Of a stretch of 33,391 bases of DNA, positions 26,601-33,391 are shown one piece after another. Under the pieces are notes generated by a model. It was not told the DNA's origin. It ran no database searches and saw only the letters and a program-made list of their open reading frames with translations. This stretch comes from Flavobacteriaceae bacterium (GTDB lineage: Bacteria > Bacteroidota > Bacteroidia > Flavobacteriales > Flavobacteriaceae): positions 1 to 33,391 of the forward strand of contig CANCPC010000023.1 of the NCBI GenBank assembly GCA_947379965.1. Reading direction: 5' to 3'. Position 1 is the first letter of the stretch. Every line of letters begins with the position of its first letter. Position numbers and translations under genes: made by a program.

Positions 26601-27836
26601 TTATGCCACATTATTGCCTTTTTTTAGTTCGATAACAGTAATTTCAGGCATGATTCCTACTCTACCCGGATAAGCATGAAACCCAAATCCGCGGTTTACA
26701 TAAATATATTTTCCCGATTTTTCATACAAACCTGCCCATTGGGTATAAACATATTGTGCTGGACTCCATTTGAAAAAACCAGGAATTTCAATGCCAAATT
26801 GCAAACCGTGTGTATGTCCAGAAAGTGTAAGATGAAAATCTATTGAATGCTTATTTATTTCTGCATCCCAATGACTTGGATCGTGACTCATCAAGATTTT
26901 AAATTCTTTTTTAGACAAACCCTCTGAGGCTTTTTTTAAGTCTCCCGCTTTTTTAAAATGTACTCCCCAATTTTCTACACCTACTAGGGCAATTTTATCA
27001 TTTCCTTTTTCAATAAATGCATGCTGATTCAATAACAAATTGAACCCTATTTGACCGTATAATTTTTTAATGTCTTGAAAATTTTTCTCTTTAGCAGCTT
27101 CAGATGGCCATGTTACGTATTCACCATAATCATGATTCCCAAGCACCGAATATTTTCCATATTTATGATACTTAATCCTGTTAAAAGTTTCAATCCATGG
27201 ATTCATTTCTTTAGCATCGGTATTTACAATGTCCCCTGTAAACAAAATCATATCCGAATTTTGTTCGTTGACTAAATCAATAGCATGGTCTATTTTCTCG
27301 GGATTATCAAAACTTCCACTGTGAACATCCGAAATTTGTGTGATTTTGAAACCATCAAAAGCATCTGGTAAATTAGGGAAAAATATTTGCTGTTTGATAA
27401 CTTTATAATTATACTTCCCAAATGTAACACCATATATTAATGACAAAAAAGGAACAGCTGCTAATCCTAACCCTATTTGACTAACAAACTTTCTTCTTGA
27501 GTTAAGGAAATTTGAATTAACATTCGACTTCATGAAATAATTTATGGTTCCTGCACCTAATCGAAAAATATCTTCTCCTAATAATAATAATGTCAATATA
27601 ATCTTTGGAACATAAACTAAAAGTACCAATCCCATTGTAAGCATCGTCTGTTTGGTTTGACCTACAGAACGGTCAAATTTAGTAAAAGAATATACGATAA
27701 AAGCTAAAATTAGGAAGCTTATTATTTTGTAAGAAAGTAAAAACGATTTATTGCTTACCAAAGTCTTTAAGGCTTGATAGGCATACGATTCGATAATAAA
27801 GAAAATGATACCTATTATAAGTATGCGTAAAATCAT
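26601..27836 (-). CDS. Membrane-anchored metallophosphoesterase
   Basis: 411 residues from the ATG at 27836; a TTG at 27857 would add seven residues and is less likely. Several N-terminal hydrophobic segments (within about 1-145) are followed by a calcineurin-like phosphoesterase domain. Metal ligand motifs, numbered from the TTG: DVH (177-179), GDIVN (208-212), GNHDYG (240-245), SHD (324-326) and SGHTHG (346-351). The domain is probably outside the cytoplasm and resembles the YkuE/YaeI-type phosphodiesterases thought to act on lipids such as UDP-diacylglucosamine. A Tat-like SRRKFVSQIGLGLAAVP (120-136) precedes the last hydrophobic segment. Substrate not known. Confidence 0.9.
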   Translation of the reverse strand: MILRILIIGIIFFIIESYAYQALKTLVSNKSFLLSYKIISFLILAFIVYSFTKFDRSVGQTKQTMLTMGLVLLVYVPKIILTLLLLGEDIFRLGAGTINYFMKSNVNSNFLNSRRKFVSQIGLGLAAVPFLSLIYGVTFGKYNYKVIKQQIFFPNLPDAFDGFKITQISDVHSGSFDNPEKIDHAIDLVNEQNSDMILFTGDIVNTDAKEMNPWIETFNRIKYHKYGKYSVLGNHDYGEYVTWPSEAAKEKNFQDIKKLYGQIGFNLLLNQHAFIEKGNDKIALVGVENWGVHFKKAGDLKKASEGLSKKEFKILMSHDPSHWDAEINKHSIDFHLTLSGHTHGLQFGIEIPGFFKWSPAQYVYTQWAGLYEKSGKYIYVNRGFGFHAYPGRVGIMPEITVIELKKGNNVA

Positions 27837-28064
27837 TGGGTTGTAATTTTTATGCAAAATAACAAATTAATTAAACGAAACGGTTTTATGTTAATTGAAA
27901 TTTAACTAAAATCATACCAAATAAAGTTAATCTAATAGGTTAAAGAAAATCTAACCTAGTTTTGCCATTCCTAAATAACAAAATATTTATATCGAAAGTA
28001 AAATAAAACATCACAAAAAGTTTCAAACTTTAATTACTTTTACGCCTTACTAATTTATGTTATC

Positions 28065-30902
28065 ATGTCACAAAAACGTCTTTTTCTTCTCGATGCATAT
28101 GCATTAATCTTCCGAGGTTATTATGCTTTTATAAAAAATCCTCGAATCAATTCTAAAGGATTGGACACATCAGCAATCATGGGATTTATGAATTCCTTGA
28201 TGGATGTCATCAAGCGTGAAAAACCAGATCACTTGGCTGTAGCATTCGACAAAGGCGGAAGCCAACTAAGAAACGACATCTATCCGGAATATAAAGCACA
28301 CCGTGATGCTACACCTGAAGCCATAAAAATTGCCGTTCCTTATATTCAAGAGTTATTAAGAGCAATGCATATACCGATTATCGAAGTTAATGGTTTTGAA
28401 GCAGATGATTTAATCGGAACTATTGCTAAACAAGCCGAAAAACAAAATTACAAAGTCTTTATGGTAACACCAGACAAGGATTTTGCACAACTTGTTTCTG
28501 AGAATATTTTCATGTACAAACCAGCTCGTATGGGTAATGGAATAGAAATTTGGGGGGTTCCAGAAGTTTTGGAAAAATTCGAAATCGAACGTCCAGATCA
28601 AGTTATAGATTTTCTAGGAATGATGGGTGACGCAGCCGATAATATCCCAGGTTTACCAGGTGTAGGAGAAGTTACCGCAAAGAAATTATTGAAAGAATTT
28701 GGTACTATGGAAAACCTTTTGGCAAACACAGACAAGCTAAAAGGGAAAATGAAGGATAATATCGAAGCCAATAAGGAAAAAGGATTATTATCTAAAACCT
28801 TGGCGACCATTTTACTAGATTGTCCAGTAGTTTTTGACGAAAACGATTATGAATTATCGACTCCTGACATTGATAAAACGGATGCCCTTTTTAACGAACT
28901 CGAATTTAGAAGAATGGCTGAACAATTTGATGCCATATTCAAAAAAAGTGTTGAAGAAACAGCTACTGTTCCAGTTGATGAAGCCAAATTATACAAAAAA
29001 CCGCAACCTAAAAACGAAGAGCAATTCGATCTTTTTGGGAGTGCTATTCACGACGAAACTTCGGAAGAAACACGTCATCAGTATTACAGTTCATTAGAAA
29101 ACACGGAGCATTCCTATCAAATTATTCAAGGTGATTTGGGCGTAAAATTGCTGTTGCAGAATCTTTTAAATCAAACTTCGGTTTGTTTTGATACCGAAAC
29201 AACGGGCTTAGATGCTTTGCATGCAGAATTAGTTGGAATTTCATTTTCTTTTGAAAAAGGTAAGGGATTTTACGTTCCATTTCCTGAAAATCAAGAGGAA
29301 GCGCAAGTTTTAATCGATAAATTCAAACCCTTTTTCGAAAGTAAATCAGTTGAGAAAATTGGTCAAAACATCAAATACGATTTAAAAATTCTTTCTCGAT
29401 ATGGCATTCAAATAAAAGGAAAACTATTCGACACGATGATTGCACATTATTTGATCAATCCGGATATGCGTCATAATATGGATGTTTTATCTGAAACGTA
29501 TCTAAAATATTCTCCAAAATCAATTGAAGATTTAATCGGCAAAAAAGGCAAGAACCAAAAATCAATGCGCGAAGTTGATTTGGAAGAAATCAAAGAATAT
29601 GCAGTTGAAGATGCAGACATTACGTATCAATTAAAGCAAAATTTCAGTCCGATTTTAGACCAAGCCGAAACCAAAAAATTATTTGAAGAAATCGAAATTC
29701 CGTTAATACCTGTTTTGGCAGCAATGGAAATGGAAGGAATTAATCTCGATGTTCCTTTCTTAAAATCAATGTCGGTTGAAATGGCTTCCGATAGCCACGC
29801 TTTGGAACAAAAAATATATGAAACGGCTGGTGAAAAATTCAATTTGGCTTCCCCAAAACAACTTGGTGATGTATTATTCGATAAATTGAAAATTGGTGGT
29901 GCCAAACAGAAGAAAACAAAAACTGGTCAATATGCCACTGGGGAAGAAGTATTATCCTATTTAGCCAATGATAATGAAATTGTTCGTGATATTCTCGAAT
30001 GGCGTCAAATGGTGAAATTGCAAAGTACCTATATTGATGCGTTGCCAAATCAAGTAGACAAAATAACAGGTCGCGTTCACACCGATTATATGCAAACGGT
30101 TGCCGCAACTGGGCGTTTAAGCTCGAACAATCCCAACTTACAAAACATTCCTGTTCGAACAGAAAGAGGCCGATTGATTCGTAAAGCATTTATTGCCCGT
30201 GATGAAAATTACACCTTAGTTTCTGCGGATTATTCCCAAATAGAATTGCGAATTATTGCTGCTTTATCTGGTGAAGAAAACATGATAAAAGCCTTTCAAA
30301 ACAACGAAGATATTCACCGAAGCACCGCTGCAAAAGTGTTTAATATTGCTTTGGAAGAAGTTACCAAAGAACAACGTAGCAATGCTAAAACAGTGAATTT
30401 CGGAATAATATATGGTGTTTCTGCTTTTGGATTAAGTAATCAAACTTCGCTTTCGCGAAAAGAAAGTGCAGAATTGATTGATGCCTATTATGCCACTTAT
30501 CCAAATCTAAAATCGTACATGGCGAATCAAGTTGATTTTGCAAGAGAAAACGGTTATGTACAAACGGTTTTGGGAAGAAGAAGGTATTTAAAAGACATCA
30601 ATTCGGCCAATATGATGGTTCGAAGTGGTGCCGAACGAAATGCTGTAAATGCTCCAATTCAGGGAAGTGCCGCCGATATTATCAAAATTGCGATGATCAA
30701 TATTCACAAAAAATTAGTTTCAGAAAACTGGAAATCAAAAATGTTGTTACAAGTTCATGATGAGCTTGTTTTTGATGTTCACAACTCTGAATTAGAAAAA
30801 ATTCGACCGATGATCAAACACGAAATGGAAAATGCATTTATAATGGATGTACCATTGGAGGTTGAATTAGGAATGGGGAAAAACTGGCTTGAGGCGCATT
30901 AA
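28065..30902 (+). CDS. polA: DNA polymerase I
   Basis: 945 residues. Replication and repair polymerase with three domains. The N-terminal 5'-3' exonuclease (1 to about 290) has FLLDAYALIFRGYYAF, VAFDKGG, and the helix-hairpin-helix region around LPGVGEVTAKKLL. The 3'-5' proofreading domain (about 350-540) appears active: FDTETTGL near 374 carries the metal-binding D and E, and AVEDADITYQL is present. Polymerase motifs: A DYSQIELRIIAALSGE near 720, B RSNAKTVNFGIIYG near 770, and C VHDELVF near 900. The ATG at 28065 fits the family. It stands alone, with divergent and convergent neighbours. Confidence 0.97.
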   Translation: MSQKRLFLLDAYALIFRGYYAFIKNPRINSKGLDTSAIMGFMNSLMDVIKREKPDHLAVAFDKGGSQLRNDIYPEYKAHRDATPEAIKIAVPYIQELLRAMHIPIIEVNGFEADDLIGTIAKQAEKQNYKVFMVTPDKDFAQLVSENIFMYKPARMGNGIEIWGVPEVLEKFEIERPDQVIDFLGMMGDAADNIPGLPGVGEVTAKKLLKEFGTMENLLANTDKLKGKMKDNIEANKEKGLLSKTLATILLDCPVVFDENDYELSTPDIDKTDALFNELEFRRMAEQFDAIFKKSVEETATVPVDEAKLYKKPQPKNEEQFDLFGSAIHDETSEETRHQYYSSLENTEHSYQIIQGDLGVKLLLQNLLNQTSVCFDTETTGLDALHAELVGISFSFEKGKGFYVPFPENQEEAQVLIDKFKPFFESKSVEKIGQNIKYDLKILSRYGIQIKGKLFDTMIAHYLINPDMRHNMDVLSETYLKYSPKSIEDLIGKKGKNQKSMREVDLEEIKEYAVEDADITYQLKQNFSPILDQAETKKLFEEIEIPLIPVLAAMEMEGINLDVPFLKSMSVEMASDSHALEQKIYETAGEKFNLASPKQLGDVLFDKLKIGGAKQKKTKTGQYATGEEVLSYLANDNEIVRDILEWRQMVKLQSTYIDALPNQVDKITGRVHTDYMQTVAATGRLSSNNPNLQNIPVRTERGRLIRKAFIARDENYTLVSADYSQIELRIIAALSGEENMIKAFQNNEDIHRSTAAKVFNIALEEVTKEQRSNAKTVNFGIIYGVSAFGLSNQTSLSRKESAELIDAYYATYPNLKSYMANQVDFARENGYVQTVLGRRRYLKDINSANMMVRSGAERNAVNAPIQGSAADIIKIAMINIHKKLVSENWKSKMLLQVHDELVFDVHNSELEKIRPMIKHEMENAFIMDVPLEVELGMGKNWLEAH

Positions 30903-30962
30903 ATTTTAAGCATTACTTTATAGAAATTACTTCGTCCTATACAATTAACTTATTTTTAAACC

Positions 30963-31991
30963 TTATAAAACCTTCCTAGTAGATTCTCTTTCTCTCAATT
31001 CGGTTTTGATAATCGTAGTTTTATAAGGAAAATTTTCTTCTTTAGTTTCTAGTCTTTCGATAAGTAATCTAGCGGCAGCTTCGCCAATTTCTGGACCATG
31101 CTGACTTACAGTTGATAAACTTGGAGATAATCTCCTTGAAGCTAAAATACCATCAGCAAACCCTATTATGGATAGCTCCTCTGGGATATTAAAACCTCTT
31201 TTGACACCAATACGAAGTGCCAAAACAGAATCATTTTCATCTAAAGCAAAAATTCCATCGATGGCATTGGTGTCAAAAACTGTCTCAATCTTGTTTTTTA
31301 AATCTTCTTCAGAATCAGTTCTGAGAATTAAATTTTCATTTATTGGTAGGTTATTATTTTGTAATGCTTTGAGATAACCCTCGGCTCTTAGTTTTCCAAC
31401 ACTTAAATTATCAACAGATGAAAGTAGCGCAATATTCTTGCAGCCAATATTGATTAAATGTTGAGTAGCATTCAATGCCGAATCAAAATCATCTACAATA
31501 ACTTTGTCACATTCAACTTCATCAGCGATTCGATCAAACATTACTATAGGAGTTCCCTCGTTTATTATATCCTTGAAATGATTATACTCCTGTTGTTTTT
31601 GAGCTTCTTCGGATACCGATAAAATAAATCCATCTATTGTTCCATTGCTTAACATTTCTAATGTATTGATTTCTTTTTCTAAAGACTCATTCGAAATACA
31701 AGTAATTACATTATAGCCTTTTTCATCTGCTACTTTTTCGATACCACTAAAAACTTTTGCAAAAAAGGAATTTAATATATTTGGAATAATAACACCAATA
31801 GTTTTAGTTTTTCTGTTTTTAAGATTCAGACCAATAACATTTGGTTTATAGTTTTTTAATTTTGCATACTCCTTGATTCTGATTTTTGTTTGTTCACTAA
31901 TTTCAGGACTGTCGTTAAGTGCCTTTGAAACAGTAGAAACGGAAACATTGAGTTCTTTTGCAATTTGTTTTAGAGTTGCTTTTGCTTTCAT
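30963..31991 (-). CDS. LacI-family transcriptional regulator
   Basis: 342 residues. N-terminal helix-turn-helix and hinge: TLKQIAKELNVSVSTVSKAL (6-25), NYKPNVIGLNLK (hinge helix). The periplasmic-binding-protein-like effector domain follows from KTIGVIIPNI (near 63) to the end, with DFDSALNATQHLI, ALDENDSVLALRIGVKRGF and ISIIGFADG-type sequence (SIIGFADGILASRRLSPSL). Such proteins repress or activate sugar-use genes on binding a sugar. No sugar-use genes lie next to it here; it converges with polA and diverges from rplM, so its targets are elsewhere or it regulates itself. Confidence 0.93.
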   Translation of the reverse strand: MKAKATLKQIAKELNVSVSTVSKALNDSPEISEQTKIRIKEYAKLKNYKPNVIGLNLKNRKTKTIGVIIPNILNSFFAKVFSGIEKVADEKGYNVITCISNESLEKEINTLEMLSNGTIDGFILSVSEEAQKQQEYNHFKDIINEGTPIVMFDRIADEVECDKVIVDDFDSALNATQHLINIGCKNIALLSSVDNLSVGKLRAEGYLKALQNNNLPINENLILRTDSEEDLKNKIETVFDTNAIDGIFALDENDSVLALRIGVKRGFNIPEELSIIGFADGILASRRLSPSLSTVSQHGPEIGEAAARLLIERLETKEENFPYKTTIIKTELRERESTRKVL

Positions 31992-32079
31992 AAATATCTT
32001 TATATAATCTTTGAGTATTGCTTTTTGAATATTTTTTCTATTAAAAAAAGAAAATTCCGTTTTTTTAATAATATCATTA

Positions 32080-32087
32080 CAAATATA
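32080..32087 (-). promoter_or_regulatory. Candidate -7 element for the lacI-family gene
   Basis: TATATTTG on the minus strand matches the consensus. The nearest TTTG upstream is at 32116-32113, a spacing of 25, which is longer than usual. The leader would be about 85 nt. Confidence 0.4.
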
Positions 32088-32193
32088 CTAAGTCTTATTT
32101 AATGTTTTATTACAAAAAACATAAAAGCAAATAGGTTTAAATATATATTTGATAATCAGATCAAAACCAATTGAAAAATAATCTTTTAAGGTA

Positions 32194-32224
32194 TTTGTAT
32201 TTAAAATAAATAATTGTACTTTTG
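32194..32224 (+). promoter_or_regulatory. Promoter of rplM-rpsI
   Basis: TTTG (32194-32197), 19 bp, TACTTTTG (32217-32224), a full match to the Bacteroidetes consensus. Transcription should start near 32228, giving a leader of about 40 nt. Confidence 0.7.
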
Positions 32225-32244
32225 CATCCCCTTTATTGGGGATG
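32225..32244 (+). promoter_or_regulatory. 5' leader hairpin of rplM
   Basis: CATCCCC (32225-32231) pairs with GGGGATG (32238-32244) around a 6-nt loop, at or very near the predicted 5' end of the mRNA. The position suits a ribosomal-protein leader that could bind L13 for feedback. From memory such leaders have been proposed for rplM in Bacteroidia, but this is not verified here. Confidence 0.5.
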
Positions 32245-32269
32245 GAATGTTTAATTAAAATAATATATT

Positions 32270-32725
32270 GTGAACGCATTAAGCTACAAGACAATTTCAG
32301 CAACAAAAGCCAATTCTACAAAAGAGTGGATTGTTGTAGATGCTGACGGTCATAACTTAGGTCGTCTTGCTTCAAAAGTCGCTATGATTTTGAGAGGTAA
32401 GTACAAGCCAAGTTATACGCCACACGTGGACTGTGGAGATAACGTAATTGTTATCAACTCAGAAAAAATCAACCTTACAGGTAACAAAATGGATGAGAAA
32501 ACATACATCCGTCACACTGGTTATCCTGGAGGACAAAGAACTTTAACTGCTAAAGTATTGCAAAGTAAAAACCCAGCATTATTAGTAGAAAAAGCAGTAA
32601 AAGGAATGTTACCAAAAAATAAAATTGGTGCTGAACTTTTCAGAAATTTAAATGTTGTTGTAGGATCAGAGCACAAACAAGGCGCTCAAAAACCTAGAAC
32701 AGTTAACCTTAACGATCTTAAGTAA
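32270..32725 (+). CDS. rplM: 50S ribosomal protein L13 (uL13)
   Basis: 151 residues, GTG start. L13 binds 23S rRNA early in 50S assembly. Conserved family blocks: EWIVVDADGHNLGRLASKVA, LRGKYKPSYTPHVDCGDNVIVIN, HTGYPGGQR, and AVKGMLPKNKIGAELFRNL. The GTG at 32270 is chosen because it puts NALSYKTIS at the N-terminus, as expected for flavobacterial L13; no in-frame ATG precedes it. A three-codon frame ATG TTT AAT TAA (32247-32258) lies upstream. The stop overlaps the rpsI start (TAATG), which implies coupled translation. Confidence 0.97.
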   Translation: MNALSYKTISATKANSTKEWIVVDADGHNLGRLASKVAMILRGKYKPSYTPHVDCGDNVIVINSEKINLTGNKMDEKTYIRHTGYPGGQRTLTAKVLQSKNPALLVEKAVKGMLPKNKIGAELFRNLNVVVGSEHKQGAQKPRTVNLNDLK

Positions 32726-33111
32726 TGGGAGTTATTCACAAAATCGGTAGAAGAAAAACCGCTGTTGCACGTGTTTATGTTTCAGAAGGAACAGGATTAA
32801 TCACTGTAAACAAAAAAGAATTCGCAACTTACTTTCCAACTGCAACTTTACAGTACAAAGTTTTACAACCAATGTCTATGACAGAAAATGTAAACAACTT
32901 TGACGTAAAAGTGAACGTTTACGGAGGTGGTTCAACTGGTCAAGCAGAAGCTGTAAGAATGGCATTAGCGCGCGTTATGTGTGAAGTAAATGCAGAAAAC
33001 AGAGGAATATTGAAACCAGAAGGTTTATTAACAAGAGATCCAAGAATGGTTGAACGTAAAAAATTCGGTCAGAAAAAAGCTCGTAAGAGATTCCAATTCT
33101 CTAAACGTTAA
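32725..33111 (+). CDS. rpsI: 30S ribosomal protein S9 (uS9)
   Basis: 128 residues, complete. S9 contacts the P-site tRNA with its basic tail. Family blocks: IGRRKTAVARVYVSEGTGLITVN, YGGGSTGQAEAVRMALARVM, and LLTRDPRMVERKKFGQKKARK, with the terminal FSKR, where the last arginine reaches the tRNA. It overlaps rplM by one base and is its usual partner. Confidence 0.98.
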   Translation: MGVIHKIGRRKTAVARVYVSEGTGLITVNKKEFATYFPTATLQYKVLQPMSMTENVNNFDVKVNVYGGGSTGQAEAVRMALARVMCEVNAENRGILKPEGLLTRDPRMVERKKFGQKKARKRFQFSKR

Positions 33112-33119
33112 TAGTACCT

Positions 33120-33195
33120 GTCTTGTATTATTTGTACAAGACGTATTGAATATTAAATTTAAAAACAATGTTGTTGTTGTCCCAATGCGTTGGGA
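33120..33195 (+). promoter_or_regulatory. Two hairpins in the rpsI-rpsB gap
   Basis: Stem 1: GTCTTGTA (33120-33127) with TACAAGAC (33135-33142), 8 bp, 7-nt loop, only 8 bp after the rpsI stop and without a strong T run. Stem 2: TCCCAA (33180-33185) with TTGGGA (33190-33195), 4-nt loop TGCG. They may form part of an rpsB leader or an RNA processing site. Confidence 0.4.
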
Positions 33196-33279
33196 AATTA
33201 GTTTAGCATCTAAATGAAGCCAAAAGCCAAAAGCCAAAAAGGAACATTGCTAATCAACAGAACGTAAACTAAACAAAAA

Positions 33280-33391
33280 ATGTCAAACAAAGTAGAAGTA
33301 AAAGAATTACTAGAAGCAGGTGTTCACTTCGGACACATGACTAGAAAATGGGATCCAAACATGGCTCCTTACATTTATATGGAACGTAATG
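33280..33391 (+). CDS. rpsB: 30S ribosomal protein S2 (uS2), truncated by window edge
   Basis: The first 37 codons are present: [20 protein letters not shown], then [17 protein letters not shown]. The block [23 protein letters not shown] is the N-terminal signature of S2. The ATG at 33280 is preceded by an A-rich stretch, as usual in this group. The gene continues past the right edge. Confidence 0.96.
   Translation, partial: MSNKVEVKELLEAGVHFGHMTRKWDPNMAPYIYMERN

Noticed and set aside
32144..32151. TATATTTG on the plus strand as a second rplM promoter
   Set aside because: No TTTG at the right distance upstream, and the 32194-32224 promoter is much better.

Overview
The window looks like a chromosomal segment of a Flavobacterium-type member of the Bacteroidetes. 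The DNA is AT-rich, there are almost no Shine-Dalgarno sites, and several genes carry the Bacteroidetes promoter pattern TTTG-N17-19-TAnnTTTG. The gene content also fits: an alternative complex III operon, a DUF2723 membrane protein, rimP-nusA-infB and rplM-rpsI-rpsB clusters, and a hairpin element I recognise from Flavobacterium intergenic regions. The species is not identified.

Layout. 1-2122 (minus): the N-terminal 707 codons of a secreted tandem-repeat surface protein that runs off the left edge and is not closed inside the window. It contains eight complete 73/74/78-residue repeats. 2123-2723: a 601-bp AT-rich gap with a cluster of TAYGTAG heptamers. 2724-4780 (minus): queG, which lacks any ATG/GTG at its expected start, then a hairpin element, then ruvB. 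4860-16154 (minus): a respiratory operon actA-actB-actC-actD-actE-actF-ctaC-ctaD, encoding a quinol:cytochrome c oxidoreductase (alternative complex III) and subunits II and I of an aa3-type cytochrome oxidase. A canonical promoter lies upstream and a strong terminator downstream. 16369-16764 (plus): a small secreted SPOR-domain protein, divergent from actA. 16870-21614 (minus): rimP-nusA-infB, with a hairpin plus U-run in the leader. 21867-21937 (minus): tRNA-Gln(TTG) with its own promoter and terminator. 22172-26201 (plus): a large DUF2723 membrane protein and a NodB-type polysaccharide deacetylase. 26230-27836 (minus): a thioredoxin-fold protein without catalytic cysteines and a membrane-anchored metallophosphoesterase. 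28065-30902 (plus): polA. 30963-31991 (minus): a LacI-type regulator. 32270-33391 (plus): rplM, rpsI and the start of rpsB.

How the genes work together. The act-cta operon is one electron-transfer chain: quinol is oxidised by the Act complex, electrons pass through c-type hemes (including a monoheme domain fused to ActA) to the CuA site of subunit II and then to oxygen in subunit I. The remaining genes are mainly housekeeping: translation initiation and transcription elongation factors, ribosomal proteins, DNA replication/repair, and tRNA modification. Most of the window is conserved core genome. The least explained parts are the repeat protein with its upstream heptamers, the structured leaders of rimP and rplM, the hairpin element after ruvB, the start of queG, and the cysteine-less thioredoxin homologue. 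No CRISPR array, insertion sequence, prophage or defence system was seen.
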